Source of the DNA: a virus
Virus record (IMG/VR): IMGVR_UViG_3300030419_005373
Coordinates: 1-37,865 of that record
Reading direction: 5' to 3' (one strand)
Length of the DNA: 37,865 nt
The notes under the pieces: model-generated
The model's input: the letters and a program-made list of their open reading frames with translations, nothing else
The model's database searches: none
What the model was told of the DNA's origin: nothing
Shown: piece by piece, positions 19,608 to 28,501 of the stretch
How the letters are laid out: the number at the start of each line of letters is the position of its first letter
Position numbering within the stretch: the stretch's first letter is position 1
Program-made: the position numbers and the translations under genes

Positions 19608-21115
19608 TCAAAACCCCTCCTAGAAATTGCTTTGCCACCTAAACCCCGTGGTTTTCTAGAAAGACCGCGAGACCCACCGGACCATTCGCCCTTTTCGGCA
19701 CTTTTCATCACGACGGGATAATCAGGAGTTTTATGTTGAAATTGGTCCATAGCATGTGCTAAAGCCATCACACAATCGTTATGTCTTCCCAAATCTTCAA
19801 TCAACCCCTCTTTCCAAGCATGAGACTCCAATTCTTCAAGAATCAGATTTACCATGTTACGAGTTTCATGGTCACCATAGGGAAACATTACTAACTCTCT
19901 TTCAAACCATACACGAAGTCTATTTAACAACCCTTGCTTTAGCGTTCTATTACTTACCTTAGATTCACGATAGTCAATTACCCCGCCCTTCTGTTGTAGC
20001 AAAGTTTCATACATTTGTTGAAAACCTACTGACTCAACAGCAAACGCAGGAGTACCATAAAGAGTATTCCATTCTAAAATCATATCAGCCTGTCTATCGG
20101 GGGGAAAATCATTACGCCTCCACATATTAACAAAGTGAATATAACCATCTGAGTCCTGTCGTAGAACAATCATAACAGAAAAGTCTTGTCCTACACCATG
20201 CGCGGGGTCAAAGCCTATTGAATACTTAGATTCATGAAATTTCTCCTTTTCAATGGAAGCATCCATATCCAAATTTTTACGAGTAAGATTTCGGGGATAA
20301 ACGGCGGCTTCATCATCAACTACTCTACATAGATACTCCTGTACAAATGATAATTCACCCATAGCGGTCTTTTGTTCAAGAAGGAATGATGCAGGTCTAA
20401 ATTCAGGCCATAACTCTTTAAGTTCAATAGATGGGTCAGCCTTATAATCGTCCCAATTCAAAAAAGCAGACCATGTACCCGATTTCCAAGTCTCATTCTC
20501 TAACATTTCCGTATGGTACAAATCTAGCATACTCATTGGAGTACCAATAACATAAATTGAAGTACCGGGACTCAACATAGGTGTAATTTTCTTTCGGAAC
20601 CATTCAGCGATATTTTTCATATTCATTTCGCCTAAATCATCGAGTACATCGTCAAAAGCGATACAAGCAGGATGCTCACCACGAATAGCAGCCCCAACAC
20701 TAGTTGCACGAATCCAAGCACCATTAGTAAATCGTAATTCTAACTTATTACCACGCTTAGGGTCAAGATATCTAGATAATTCAGGATGGCGCTTCATATC
20801 TTCTCTAATTTCTTCAAGACGGCGAGCAGCCAAGTCCTTACTCGCTGAGAACAACCAACAAGTAAAGGGTTTATCACGCCACTTATCAAAAAGAGCATGA
20901 TGAAGTAATTTGACTCTTAGTGTAGTAGATTTACTGTGGTCACGGGGAGCAATAACACAAACTCGATGAACCTGCACATCACCTCGGGCTCCATACATCT
21001 CCATCCATTCACCAATATGGTCACCCCAAGTATAACCAAGCCAACGATAAAAATAGGAAACATCGGTACGAGACCTTTCCATTGAAAGATTGACATTAAG
21101 AGACAGACTAACCAC
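19604..21115 (-). CDS. terL: Terminase large subunit
   Basis: The 503-residue protein is the packaging motor. ATPase motifs in order: Walker A-like APRDHSKST (about 56-64), Walker B CIAFDDVLDD (about 151-160), and a coupling motif VIGTPMS (about 190-196). The RNase H-like nuclease follows: GFDPAHGVGQDFS (about 302-314), AVESVGFQ (about 360) and a final RHNDCVMALAHA (about 458). Terminase cuts concatemeric DNA and drives it through the portal into the prohead. The length is typical. The start is a GTG at 21115 overlapping the gene ahead by eight bases; an ATG at 21082 is an alternative. The gene lies on the opposite strand from the portal, which is less common than co-directional order. Confidence 0.95.
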   Translation of the reverse strand: MVSLSLNVNLSMERSRTDVSYFYRWLGYTWGDHIGEWMEMYGARGDVQVHRVCVIAPRDHSKSTTLRVKLLHHALFDKWRDKPFTCWLFSASKDLAARRLEEIREDMKRHPELSRYLDPKRGNKLELRFTNGAWIRATSVGAAIRGEHPACIAFDDVLDDLGEMNMKNIAEWFRKKITPMLSPGTSIYVIGTPMSMLDLYHTEMLENETWKSGTWSAFLNWDDYKADPSIELKELWPEFRPASFLLEQKTAMGELSFVQEYLCRVVDDEAAVYPRNLTRKNLDMDASIEKEKFHESKYSIGFDPAHGVGQDFSVMIVLRQDSDGYIHFVNMWRRNDFPPDRQADMILEWNTLYGTPAFAVESVGFQQMYETLLQQKGGVIDYRESKVSNRTLKQGLLNRLRVWFERELVMFPYGDHETRNMVNLILEELESHAWKEGLIEDLGRHNDCVMALAHAMDQFQHKTPDYPVVMKSAEKGEWSGGSRGLSRKPRGLGGKAISRRGFD

Positions 21116-22559
21116 CCTTAATTACTGGTGCATATAGACTTCCTATTACCCCTTCTTGTTTATCTACCAAGAAAGCAAAAATCCCCGGGCGATTTGTGAA
21201 TGCGTGTTTATGATGATAACGGTCATGACCCGATAAGGAAGGTAATTGAATAACAAAACAACCACCAGTTTCTATCATATGCGTATGGTGCTTATGACCA
21301 CTAAACCACATCTTATTCTGACAAGAGCCCCATTCATGTTGTTTTTCATTAGCCATCACTACTGGTAAGTCTGTACCTTTAACAAAATCACCATGAGTAA
21401 AACCTAGTAGATTATTACCCCATGTTACATACTGTCGTACCTTCGGAGAAACGCTTACATCAACATCTTCACAGTTTTCATATACGGCCTCAAGGTATAT
21501 AGCCAAAGCCAATGCACTATACCTATCATGGTTACCATTCATGAAAACAATTTCAATTGGAGCAATACCTCTAAGCATTTCAATATGCTCCCGCGCTAAC
21601 TTACAGCCACCCATTAAAATTTGTGCAGGGGAACCCGCCATATCTTGTGGTGTACCTTTAGTAGTAGTACCGTGGTCATTATCAACATGGAACCAATCAG
21701 AACCCGTCGCTACAATAATTCTTTCAGGTCTAGAAGGTAATCTAGATATTAGAGCCTCAGTCTTTTCGATTAGACGATTTCGTGCTTCATCAAACCCGTA
21801 CTGTTCACCAGTTTCAAACTCCCAACCATATTTACCATAATGAAGGTCAGTCGGAGAAATTACTAGTGCGTATGGGTCTCCTTCTTTCATTTCGACATGT
21901 TTTGCTTCGTGACTTAAATCACTTTGAGCAACAATCTCTTTGAATTCAGAAAGTAAATAGGAATCCATTTCACGGAATTGTTTTGCCTCTTTCTGAGTCA
22001 TAACCCAATCTTGCTTTTGAGCATCTACTGCTATTTTCCGTCTTCGTTCAAATAATAATAACTCAGTCAGAGACTCAGTATCATTTTCAAGGACTTCTTC
22101 GTCAGTAAAGGGGTCCATTTTATGACTCCATCCATGAGCCCGAATGTATTGCCTTATCCACGAAGAAGGAATTTCAAATTTAAGAGCCATTTCATCAGCG
22201 GTCATCCCACCGGAAGTATCAGAATACGCACGACGCATATTTCTATGCATCTCACCATCAATCTTCAAAAGGTCATTTATTGTATCAATCCATGTCAAAT
22301 ACACATCTTCGCCTTTATCATAGTAAATTTTCATTCTAGAGATATCAGCAGTTATAGAATCCTCAGAAAATTCCACGCGCTCTATATGGAAAGTATTTCC
22401 CTTATTCACCCATCTTTGAATTGCTACTCTCCATGCCTGAACACTACGCGCAGGTTCAACTTCATGTAAATATCTAGCAAACTCCGAGTAATTACCAAAA
22501 CCTTTCTTTGCGTGCTTCTCGATTAAGTCAGTCCCCCCGACAAACCTTCTCTCTACCAT
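21108..22559 (-). CDS. HTH plus calcineurin-like metallophosphoesterase
   Basis: The 483-residue protein carries all metal-binding blocks of calcineurin-type phosphoesterases: SPTDLHYGK (about 222-230), ATGSDWFHVDND (about 273-284), MNGNHDRYSA (about 339), FTHGD (about 393) and SGHKHHTHM (about 423). Its N-terminal third contains a helix-turn-helix-like segment (ADEMALKFEIPSSWIRQYIR, about 118-137) of the kind used by small terminase subunits. The gene directly precedes and overlaps the large terminase. A combined DNA-recognition and DNA- or nucleotide-hydrolysing role in packaging or end processing is plausible. No ribosome site precedes the ATG at 22559. Confidence 0.88.
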   Translation of the reverse strand: MVERRFVGGTDLIEKHAKKGFGNYSEFARYLHEVEPARSVQAWRVAIQRWVNKGNTFHIERVEFSEDSITADISRMKIYYDKGEDVYLTWIDTINDLLKIDGEMHRNMRRAYSDTSGGMTADEMALKFEIPSSWIRQYIRAHGWSHKMDPFTDEEVLENDTESLTELLLFERRRKIAVDAQKQDWVMTQKEAKQFREMDSYLLSEFKEIVAQSDLSHEAKHVEMKEGDPYALVISPTDLHYGKYGWEFETGEQYGFDEARNRLIEKTEALISRLPSRPERIIVATGSDWFHVDNDHGTTTKGTPQDMAGSPAQILMGGCKLAREHIEMLRGIAPIEIVFMNGNHDRYSALALAIYLEAVYENCEDVDVSVSPKVRQYVTWGNNLLGFTHGDFVKGTDLPVVMANEKQHEWGSCQNKMWFSGHKHHTHMIETGGCFVIQLPSLSGHDRYHHKHAFTNRPGIFAFLVDKQEGVIGSLYAPVIKGG

Positions 22560-22848
22560 TGCTAATAATCAATATCCTATGGTACATAAGCATTCGTTCA
22601 TTTTGTACTTTTGGTTGCCCTTAGAAGAAATTACAGGCTTTCAGTATAGCGTTTTCCCTATTTCTTGAATTCCTTCAATAGTATGTTTCTGTTGGGGGAG
22701 GTTAATTCCCATCCTTTAGAAGAAATTGAACAATATAGCAATAGGCTAGCAGTACAACGATTTATTAGTTTTGTTAAAGTCCTAAATTATTGAAAAATAT
22801 GCCAAAATAGTGCGAATGTTTATGAATCATAGGAAATTAGTAGGTAAT
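22560..22848. promoter_or_regulatory. Divergent promoter region between terminase and portal operons
   Basis: This A/T-rich stretch separates the two head-packaging operons. It holds two repeat B copies (22633-22655 and 22742-22763), each preceded by TTAGAAGAAATT (22621-22632 and about 22716-22727). No copy of the early promoter module (TTGTAACC, ACGAATTCGT) is seen, so the late genes seem to be controlled differently. Candidate A/T boxes are too many to choose one. Confidence 0.6.
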
Positions 22849-24252
22849 ATGGCCGAGAGGCGTAGATTTAACCTATTCCCGTGGCGCTCCGCTAAAAAGG
22901 CTCCCGAAGAACAAATTATAGAGAGAGAGCCGACAAATAAACCATTTACGGCAGTTGCTGGAATACCCGATATTGTTAGAGATACAGAAAGACTTCGTAG
23001 TGATAGTAAATTCGATAATGAGTTTGATTTGTATGATAGCATGTTGAAACTAGACCCCGAATTGAATGGGGCCGTTCGTGCAGTATCATTAACTGCTAAC
23101 AACTACACGATTAATTATTCACGCGGTAAAAATGCTACTATTCGTGATGAAATTAGGCGCTTAGTAGAAGAAAACCTAGACTTTGATGATTTTCTTATTA
23201 ATGCTATGAGAGGCTTAATGGTGTACGGTAATGATATCAATAAAATTGTAGGGAGAGAAGGAGAAGGAGTAACTTCGTTAATTTCGCTACCTGTGAAACA
23301 AGTTACTATTATTGACAAGCGTGGAGTTTTAGATTCTATGTTTGATGCCGGAGAAAATAACCCAATTGTTAAACCAACCCAATATCTACTAAGAGAGGGG
23401 ACAACCGATGTACAGACTTTCCCAGCAGATGAAATGTTGCATATTAAGATTGATTATCGGTCAAATTGGTTTGTGGATAATAAGGGAAGAACCTCATATG
23501 GTATATGGGGGGCGTCTCGATTTACTTCATTGAAACAAGCAATTAGAATGAAGTATAATACAATGAATAACCGACTTTCACTTGAAGATGCTATGACCAA
23601 GCAATATATCACAATTGACCAATCTGCTATTGAGCATATACAAGACCCAGCAGAGCAACAAGAAAGATTAGTCTATATCATTGATGAAGTTATTTCTTTG
23701 TTTGAGGGATTAAGGGGCGACCAAATCCCAGTCCTTCCTCACTATGTTACATTACACCATGTAGATTTGGAAAATACGATGCCTGATAGTATGGGATTCT
23801 TAGATGCAGTAAATGCCGATATAGCAGCGGTACTTCAAGTCCCTAGAGTTGCTTCGGGTCAAGAGCGCGGCTCTACTTTCGCGGCAACATTTAATGCGAA
23901 CCTTTGGGCAGTACAAGCCATTAGTCGTATGCATCGAATACTACATGATTCATGCATGAGATTATTTTCGCTTCATTTGGACCTATTGGGCGTCCCGCAT
24001 AGAAAACAAGACCTACCAACATTAGTATTTGATACAATGGATACAGAAAGTCCTCTAAATCTCATGCAAAGAGTCTCGCTAGGATACACTAGTGGCATTC
24101 TAACATTGAATCAGGCTCTAGAAGAATTAAACCTCCCGAAAGCATCGGAAGGTGGTAATGACCGCGTATCTGACAAAGAGGCAACCACAGAAGAAGATAT
24201 GGGCGAATTACCGCGTGAAAACAGCCAACCGGGTAAGAGCGCTGGAAATTAG
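22849..24252 (+). CDS. Portal protein
   Basis: The 467-residue protein (from MAERRRFNLFPWRSAKK) matches portal proteins in layout: an early LYDSMLKLDPELNGAVRAVS helix, a LMVYGNDINKIV strand with VKQVTIID, the long helical stem near 220-300 (SRFTSLKQAIRMKYNTM), and LQVPRVASGQERGSTFAAT (about 337-355). Portals form the dodecameric ring at one capsid vertex through which terminase pumps DNA. In-frame GTG and ATG codons lie upstream (22810, 22816, 22822); I chose the ATG at 22849 because AGTAGGT precedes it, although the spacing is short. The C-terminus is acidic and probably disordered. Confidence 0.9.
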   Translation: MAERRRFNLFPWRSAKKAPEEQIIEREPTNKPFTAVAGIPDIVRDTERLRSDSKFDNEFDLYDSMLKLDPELNGAVRAVSLTANNYTINYSRGKNATIRDEIRRLVEENLDFDDFLINAMRGLMVYGNDINKIVGREGEGVTSLISLPVKQVTIIDKRGVLDSMFDAGENNPIVKPTQYLLREGTTDVQTFPADEMLHIKIDYRSNWFVDNKGRTSYGIWGASRFTSLKQAIRMKYNTMNNRLSLEDAMTKQYITIDQSAIEHIQDPAEQQERLVYIIDEVISLFEGLRGDQIPVLPHYVTLHHVDLENTMPDSMGFLDAVNADIAAVLQVPRVASGQERGSTFAATFNANLWAVQAISRMHRILHDSCMRLFSLHLDLLGVPHRKQDLPTLVFDTMDTESPLNLMQRVSLGYTSGILTLNQALEELNLPKASEGGNDRVSDKEATTEEDMGELPRENSQPGKSAGN

Positions 24253-24308
24253 TGAAAAACAACGGTGGAAAACATTCACCAGTCACTATGCATACTGAGT
24301 AATACGGT

Positions 24309-24605
24309 ATGGGATTTTCGTTATCAGAAGGACTACAATGGCTACTTGAAGGTAATGATTTAGATGTGTGTTATGCAGAACGAAAAAATGACGGGGATAT
24401 TGAAGTTCCGATTTGTTTTGATTTGACAGGAACCGATTATGTGGGTATAATTACAAGCCCCGAATTTGTTTTAAGTACATTTGTTTGCTTCCTTTACATT
24501 TATGCGACAGTCCTATACATCATGGGTTATAAGAGGTTATCCCATGCCAAGTCCGAACAAAGGAGAAAGCAAAGACGCATTCGTTTCTCGGTGTATGAGC
24601 GATAA
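24309..24605 (+). CDS. Small membrane protein overlapping the protease start
   Basis: The 98-residue frame begins MGFSLSEGLQWLLEGNDLDV and has one hydrophobic helix (VLSTFVCFLYIYATVLYIMG, about 57-76) followed by a very basic tail (KSEQRRKQRRIRF). It fills the gap between portal and protease and overlaps the protease gene by 62 bases. The ribosome site is weak. The basic tail is read from the alternate frame of the protease N-terminus, so the true protein could be shorter in evolution. Possible single-pass membrane protein of unknown role. Confidence 0.5.
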   Translation: MGFSLSEGLQWLLEGNDLDVCYAERKNDGDIEVPICFDLTGTDYVGIITSPEFVLSTFVCFLYIYATVLYIMGYKRLSHAKSEQRRKQRRIRFSVYER

Positions 24606-25944
24606 TGAAATGAATGGAAAATTCCCGGATAGAAAACAAAGATATGCAGTATGTAATTCTTATTTCTCTAAAGCAGATATTGATAAGTCGCTTGAGTCTG
24701 ACAAAACAACAATGGGCTGCGGATGCAATAACTGTGGCTCTACTTCCGAAGCAACAGCGGATGAAGAAGAAGGTTACCCTCCAAAATGTAACGAAGGTTA
24801 CGAAGTTAATGAAGAAGGTACCGCTTGTGTTCCTGTTGCTGTTACTATTGAATTAGAAATTGATGATTTCAAAGTAGTTGCTAATGAGAAGAATTATCAC
24901 ATTGAAATAAGTGGTGTAGCATTCCATGAGGGACTAAACAAGAATAATTGGGCTCTCACACGCGAAGGAGCATCAAGTGTAGTCGAGCAAATGATAGGTG
25001 CTGATATCACATTAAATCATCCTGACGCTAGCGAATATGGTTCAGGCTTTGATAGAAATATGGATGGAGGGGTAGATAAGTCCATAGTTGGTTATATTAC
25101 TAGCGCCAAATTACTAGATACAGTAAATGGTGGCTGGGAAGTTAGATATGTTGGTACTGTTGTTAGAAGTGAATTATATGAGAATCTTGAGTCGGGTCTA
25201 TGGACTCGTAAAGATTACGGAGTATCTATTGGTGGGTCAGGTATTCCAATAGAAGCAGGTGAAGATGGAATAATCTTTGGTGAAGATTTTACTTTTGACC
25301 ATATTGCTATCGTACATAGGCCAGCATATGAAAGAGCCTCAATAGAAAAAGTACAGAAGGTTCTAATTGCGGAGGAAACAAACTCAACATTTATAGGGCA
25401 CTCGATTTCTGCTAGGGACAACAAACCGGAAGTGAAGACCGTGTCGGACGAAAATGTAATGGAAGCAGTTGCAGAAACTGAGGCTGCTAATGCAGAAGAA
25501 ATTGAATCGCTCAAAGCAGACTTGATTCTATCCCGTGCTAGGGTAAAGGAATTTGAGGATGCAGAAAATGCACGCGCAGAGTCTGAGAGAATGGCTCTAG
25601 TGGATGAGGCAACTGAACTTGGTATGTCAGGTCATGATGACCTTTCCTCTGATACTCTAACAAACCTTATCGCTTCTTGGCAGGAGGCTCACCCTGAGCC
25701 AACTCCAGTTGAGATGGCACCTGTTGCAGAGCCTTCGACTGTTGTTGAGGCTTCTGAGTCCACTTCCGCTCCACGCGCCGTAGTCGCTAACTTCCTAAAC
25801 GGAAGAATGGTTGAATCCGATGAGGAAATCTACGAGCGATGCTGGAATGCTTGGGCTAAGGCATGGAACGGTACTCTACACGCTGATGAGAAGTCCACCA
25901 TGAGAGCGCCTATGTGGGGAGATGCAAAGGAGTTGATTAACTAA
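24544..25944 (+). CDS. Prohead protease fused to scaffold-like domain
   Basis: The 466-residue protein starts at the ATG at 24544 (AGAGGT six bases ahead) with MPSPNKGESKDAFVSRCMSD, then FPDRKQRYAVCNSYF, a motif often seen at the N-terminus of prohead-protease proteins. A Cys-rich insert (MGCGCNNCG) follows. The protease part (about 105-270) has ITLNHPDA and VSIGGSG, giving candidate catalytic His and Ser, and ends with HIAIVHRPAY. After it comes a long acidic helical region (AEEIESLKADLILSRARVKE), as in scaffolds, and a conserved-looking C-terminus. It would organise and then mature the prohead, and it precedes the major capsid gene as usual. Confidence 0.85.
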   Translation: MPSPNKGESKDAFVSRCMSDNEMNGKFPDRKQRYAVCNSYFSKADIDKSLESDKTTMGCGCNNCGSTSEATADEEEGYPPKCNEGYEVNEEGTACVPVAVTIELEIDDFKVVANEKNYHIEISGVAFHEGLNKNNWALTREGASSVVEQMIGADITLNHPDASEYGSGFDRNMDGGVDKSIVGYITSAKLLDTVNGGWEVRYVGTVVRSELYENLESGLWTRKDYGVSIGGSGIPIEAGEDGIIFGEDFTFDHIAIVHRPAYERASIEKVQKVLIAEETNSTFIGHSISARDNKPEVKTVSDENVMEAVAETEAANAEEIESLKADLILSRARVKEFEDAENARAESERMALVDEATELGMSGHDDLSSDTLTNLIASWQEAHPEPTPVEMAPVAEPSTVVEASESTSAPRAVVANFLNGRMVESDEEIYERCWNAWAKAWNGTLHADEKSTMRAPMWGDAKELIN

Positions 25945-26399
25945 TGGCCTACGGAGAAGGAGCAGACCCACGAAACGCGACCCTTAAGACTGGAACAGTA
26001 GTCTATGGTCCCGGTAAGATAATGACAAACGATTCAACAAACAACACTCTTGACTTAAGTGCTACTACTGAGGTAGCACTAGGTATTAGTGCTGGTGATT
26101 CTAGCAGAACCGCTGCAAAGGTTCTTCAAACCGCAGCAGGTGCAACAGTTTCCTACTATCCTCTTGGTGGTGTACTAATGGTACAGTCAGAGGCCGCAGT
26201 AACCTACACAACCGGACAATTGGTTTATGTTGGTGCTAGTGGCTTGGCTACTGGTACTGCTGGTTCTAACAAGAAACTAGGACGATATGTTGGAGAAGGC
26301 GAAACAACCGCCGCTCTTGGTGCTAATGGCGCAGGTGATACTACCAACACAGAAGGTACAATGATTGCCGTTGCTACGCAGGGAGCAGAGATTGCTTGA
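25944..26399 (+). CDS. Capsid decoration-like protein (DUF2190 type)
   Basis: The 151-residue protein is Gly, Ala, Thr-rich with regular beta strands: TLKTGTVVYGPGKIM, EVALGISAGDSSRTA, GATVSYYPLGGVLMV, TTGQLVYVGASG. This matches the small barrel proteins (lambda gpD-like or DUF2190) that sit on mature capsids next to the major capsid gene. The ATG overlaps the protease stop (TAATG). Assignment rests on composition, strand pattern and position. Confidence 0.75.
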   Translation: MAYGEGADPRNATLKTGTVVYGPGKIMTNDSTNNTLDLSATTEVALGISAGDSSRTAAKVLQTAAGATVSYYPLGGVLMVQSEAAVTYTTGQLVYVGASGLATGTAGSNKKLGRYVGEGETTAALGANGAGDTTNTEGTMIAVATQGAEIA

Positions 26400-26410
26400 G
26401 GTGATTAAGA

Positions 26411-27322
26411 ATGGCAGCACAAACTTTGGAACAGATACTTAATGTGGAGGCGGCTGCTGGCCCCTTCTCGACTGGAGATGCAGTATTGGAGCAAACCCTC
26501 CGAGACTTCATTCAACTACAATCAACCACAATCGCTGTTGGTACAAAGGTTATCGGTATGCGAACAGTCGGTTGGCTAGATTTCAAGTGGTACACAGGAG
26601 TACAGGGTACTTTTTCATACCCACTCGATGATAACGCAATCACCGACCCTACCAAGATTGGTACTGAGTCCTACTCAACCAAACTCAACAAGGGTCAGGG
26701 TAGAGTTACTTTCCTTGACAGCGTAAGACTACGCGGTGAGTCATGGGAGAACATTGACAGGCAGCAGATGGGAATTATCCGCGCTCGCGCAGACAAGATA
26801 GACAACAAGATTCTATCCGACCTATATGCTGGTGCTGGTCAGTCTCAGGCAGCAACAGCCACCTTTGGCTCTGCTACTGCTGACGAGGAAGGAGATATCC
26901 TAAAGTCAATGGACCTAATCTTCGCTAACGCTCGCGTCTCGGGAGACGAGCCAATGGCTCTAATCCTTCCAGCAGACAAGAGAAGCGCTATGCTAAACAC
27001 ACAATTGTTTGGAAATGTTGTCGAGTCACTACAAGCCCACTTGGGTCGCGTGGCTAACCTCACAATCTACTACACCCGCGACTACGGAACCAGTAGCGCA
27101 CTCGGAAACGACGCTCTGCTTCTAATCCCGGGTTCGGAAACTGCCGAGTTCTTCCAGTACAACGGTCCCGGTTTCCAAGAGACCGAGATGACAAGACTTC
27201 CGGGTGTTGGTTGGGATTGGCTCCTAACTTCCTACTTTGGTTCAGTTATCCACGAAATGCAGGACGGAGCGGCTTCGGGCAAGAATAACCGAATCGTGAA
27301 GATTACTGGTGTGCGTGCTTAG
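26411..27322 (+). CDS. Major capsid protein (HK97 fold)
   Basis: The 303-residue protein has features of HK97-fold capsid proteins: helical N-terminal arm (TLEQILNVEA), an E-loop-like region rich in strands (WYTGVQGTFSYPLDDNA), a spine helix region (RQQMGIIRARADKIDNKILS), a peripheral SMDLIFANARVSGDEPMALI segment typical of these proteins, and a C-terminal barrel part. GAGGTGATT precedes the ATG at 26411. The codons are GC-richer than in flanking genes, as expected for the most expressed virion gene. Position after protease and decoration protein agrees. Confidence 0.88.
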   Translation: MAAQTLEQILNVEAAAGPFSTGDAVLEQTLRDFIQLQSTTIAVGTKVIGMRTVGWLDFKWYTGVQGTFSYPLDDNAITDPTKIGTESYSTKLNKGQGRVTFLDSVRLRGESWENIDRQQMGIIRARADKIDNKILSDLYAGAGQSQAATATFGSATADEEGDILKSMDLIFANARVSGDEPMALILPADKRSAMLNTQLFGNVVESLQAHLGRVANLTIYYTRDYGTSSALGNDALLLIPGSETAEFFQYNGPGFQETEMTRLPGVGWDWLLTSYFGSVIHEMQDGAASGKNNRIVKITGVRA

Positions 27323-27351
27323 ATAACTGAATTGAATAGGAGAGATTAGAA

Positions 27352-27777
27352 ATGTCAATTACTCAGAACAGGAAGATGCAGGGTTTCACCCGTGGAATCT
27401 ATACGGCTGTCTCAGCAGACGGTGGTACTGGCGGTGTTATTCCGCTCATGTACAAGATGACAACCACGGCTGGTGCTACAAACAGTCAGACAATTACTCT
27501 AGATAGAGCCTTTACCGTCACAGACGCTTGGGCTGTTCTTGTAGGTGGTGGTGGTACTACTAGCGATACTTACCAACTATTCAATGATTCAACTGCTTTA
27601 AGCGATGCTGTTTCAATTGCTTCCGCAGGTGACGCAGACATTGTTAGAATAGGCGAAATCAATGACGCAGTATATCAGTTTTCAGCCGGGGGCACCTTGA
27701 AGGTAACGGTGACTGATGGTGGCGGTTCAGATGTACCCTCACTACTTGTATTCGTCCTCGGCTATGCAAATGCATAA
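27352..27777 (+). CDS. Capsid-associated beta-rich protein
   Basis: The 141-residue protein is Gly/Thr/Ser/Ala-rich with strands such as AGATNSQTITLDRAFTV, DAWAVLVGGGGTTS and TLKVTVTDGG, ending in a hydrophobic strand (VPSLLVFVLGYANA). It looks like a second decoration or minor capsid protein. AGGAGA precedes the ATG. No specific family is recognised. Confidence 0.7.
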   Translation: MSITQNRKMQGFTRGIYTAVSADGGTGGVIPLMYKMTTTAGATNSQTITLDRAFTVTDAWAVLVGGGGTTSDTYQLFNDSTALSDAVSIASAGDADIVRIGEINDAVYQFSAGGTLKVTVTDGGGSDVPSLLVFVLGYANA

Positions 27778-27791
27778 GTCGGGTGAAGTGA

Positions 27792-28139
27792 ATGACCAAG
27801 TTTAATGACAAGTTTATTGTCCTTATTGGTGCGCCAATTGTTCTAGCATGGGTACTCTTTGCTTGTTACATTATTTGGTCAGGAATGCATAACAATGAGG
27901 TTCTTGAAAATCTTGATGGTTACACTACATTAATTGCTATAATTGGTGGTCCAGCGCTACTTATAATCAAAGACGCGCTTGATATGTGGAAACAACAACA
28001 AACTGCTGAAATTCAATTGATTCCGATGAAAACAGACCATGCTCAAATGCTAGTTACTGCTAGAAGAAATCACGAACTAATGATGGAAAGATACGAAACT
28101 ACTGGTACTGAGCGATTTTCAACGGAGGAAGATAAGTGA
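27792..28139 (+). CDS. Membrane protein with two hydrophobic segments
   Basis: The 115-residue protein has hydrophobic helices at about 9-30 (VLIGAPIVLAWVLFACYIIW) and about 45-60 (TLIAIIGGPALLII), then a charged C-terminal tail. This is holin-like topology, but the position inside the head-gene block also suits a virion membrane-contact protein. GGGTGA lies five bases before the ATG. I cannot choose between these. Confidence 0.7.
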   Translation: MTKFNDKFIVLIGAPIVLAWVLFACYIIWSGMHNNEVLENLDGYTTLIAIIGGPALLIIKDALDMWKQQQTAEIQLIPMKTDHAQMLVTARRNHELMMERYETTGTERFSTEEDK

Positions 28140-28501
28140 GTAAGCCTACAAAATCTTCCCTTTCTAGTAAATTGAGAAAGGCTGGTATTCCTATTCCTAA
28201 GACCGCTAGTATTGCAGATATGCAGCACAGACTAGACCATTGGATTCCCGGAGAAGGATGGTTAGTTAGATTGCTTCGTGCTTCTTCTAGAATGCCTGAG
28301 CATCCAATATCACTTCTTTCTGATAAGGATACTATGTATTGGATTCCTAATAGCCAAATGGCAAAGGAGATTATTGAATCAAGACTTGTACTAGTCGTAT
28401 CACGAACGGCCAAACCTTCAAACGACGCAACTGTTGTTGATGTACCAAGAGACTACGCGGAGCGTTGGGGAAATGGCAGTAACGACAAGTCAAATTCGTG
28501 A
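28136..28501 (+). CDS. SAP-like small protein, GTG start
   Basis: The 121-residue protein begins (M)SKPTKSSLSSKLRKAGIPI and continues PKTASIADMQHRLDHW, a 'helix, extended loop, helix' layout similar to SAP/HeH DNA-binding modules. The GTG at 28136 overlaps the upstream TGA and has GGAGGAAG ahead. A DNA-contact role at the portal vertex or in transcription is possible; the rest of the protein is not recognised. Confidence 0.65.
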   Translation: MSKPTKSSLSSKLRKAGIPIPKTASIADMQHRLDHWIPGEGWLVRLLRASSRMPEHPISLLSDKDTMYWIPNSQMAKEIIESRLVLVVSRTAKPSNDATVVDVPRDYAERWGNGSNDKSNS

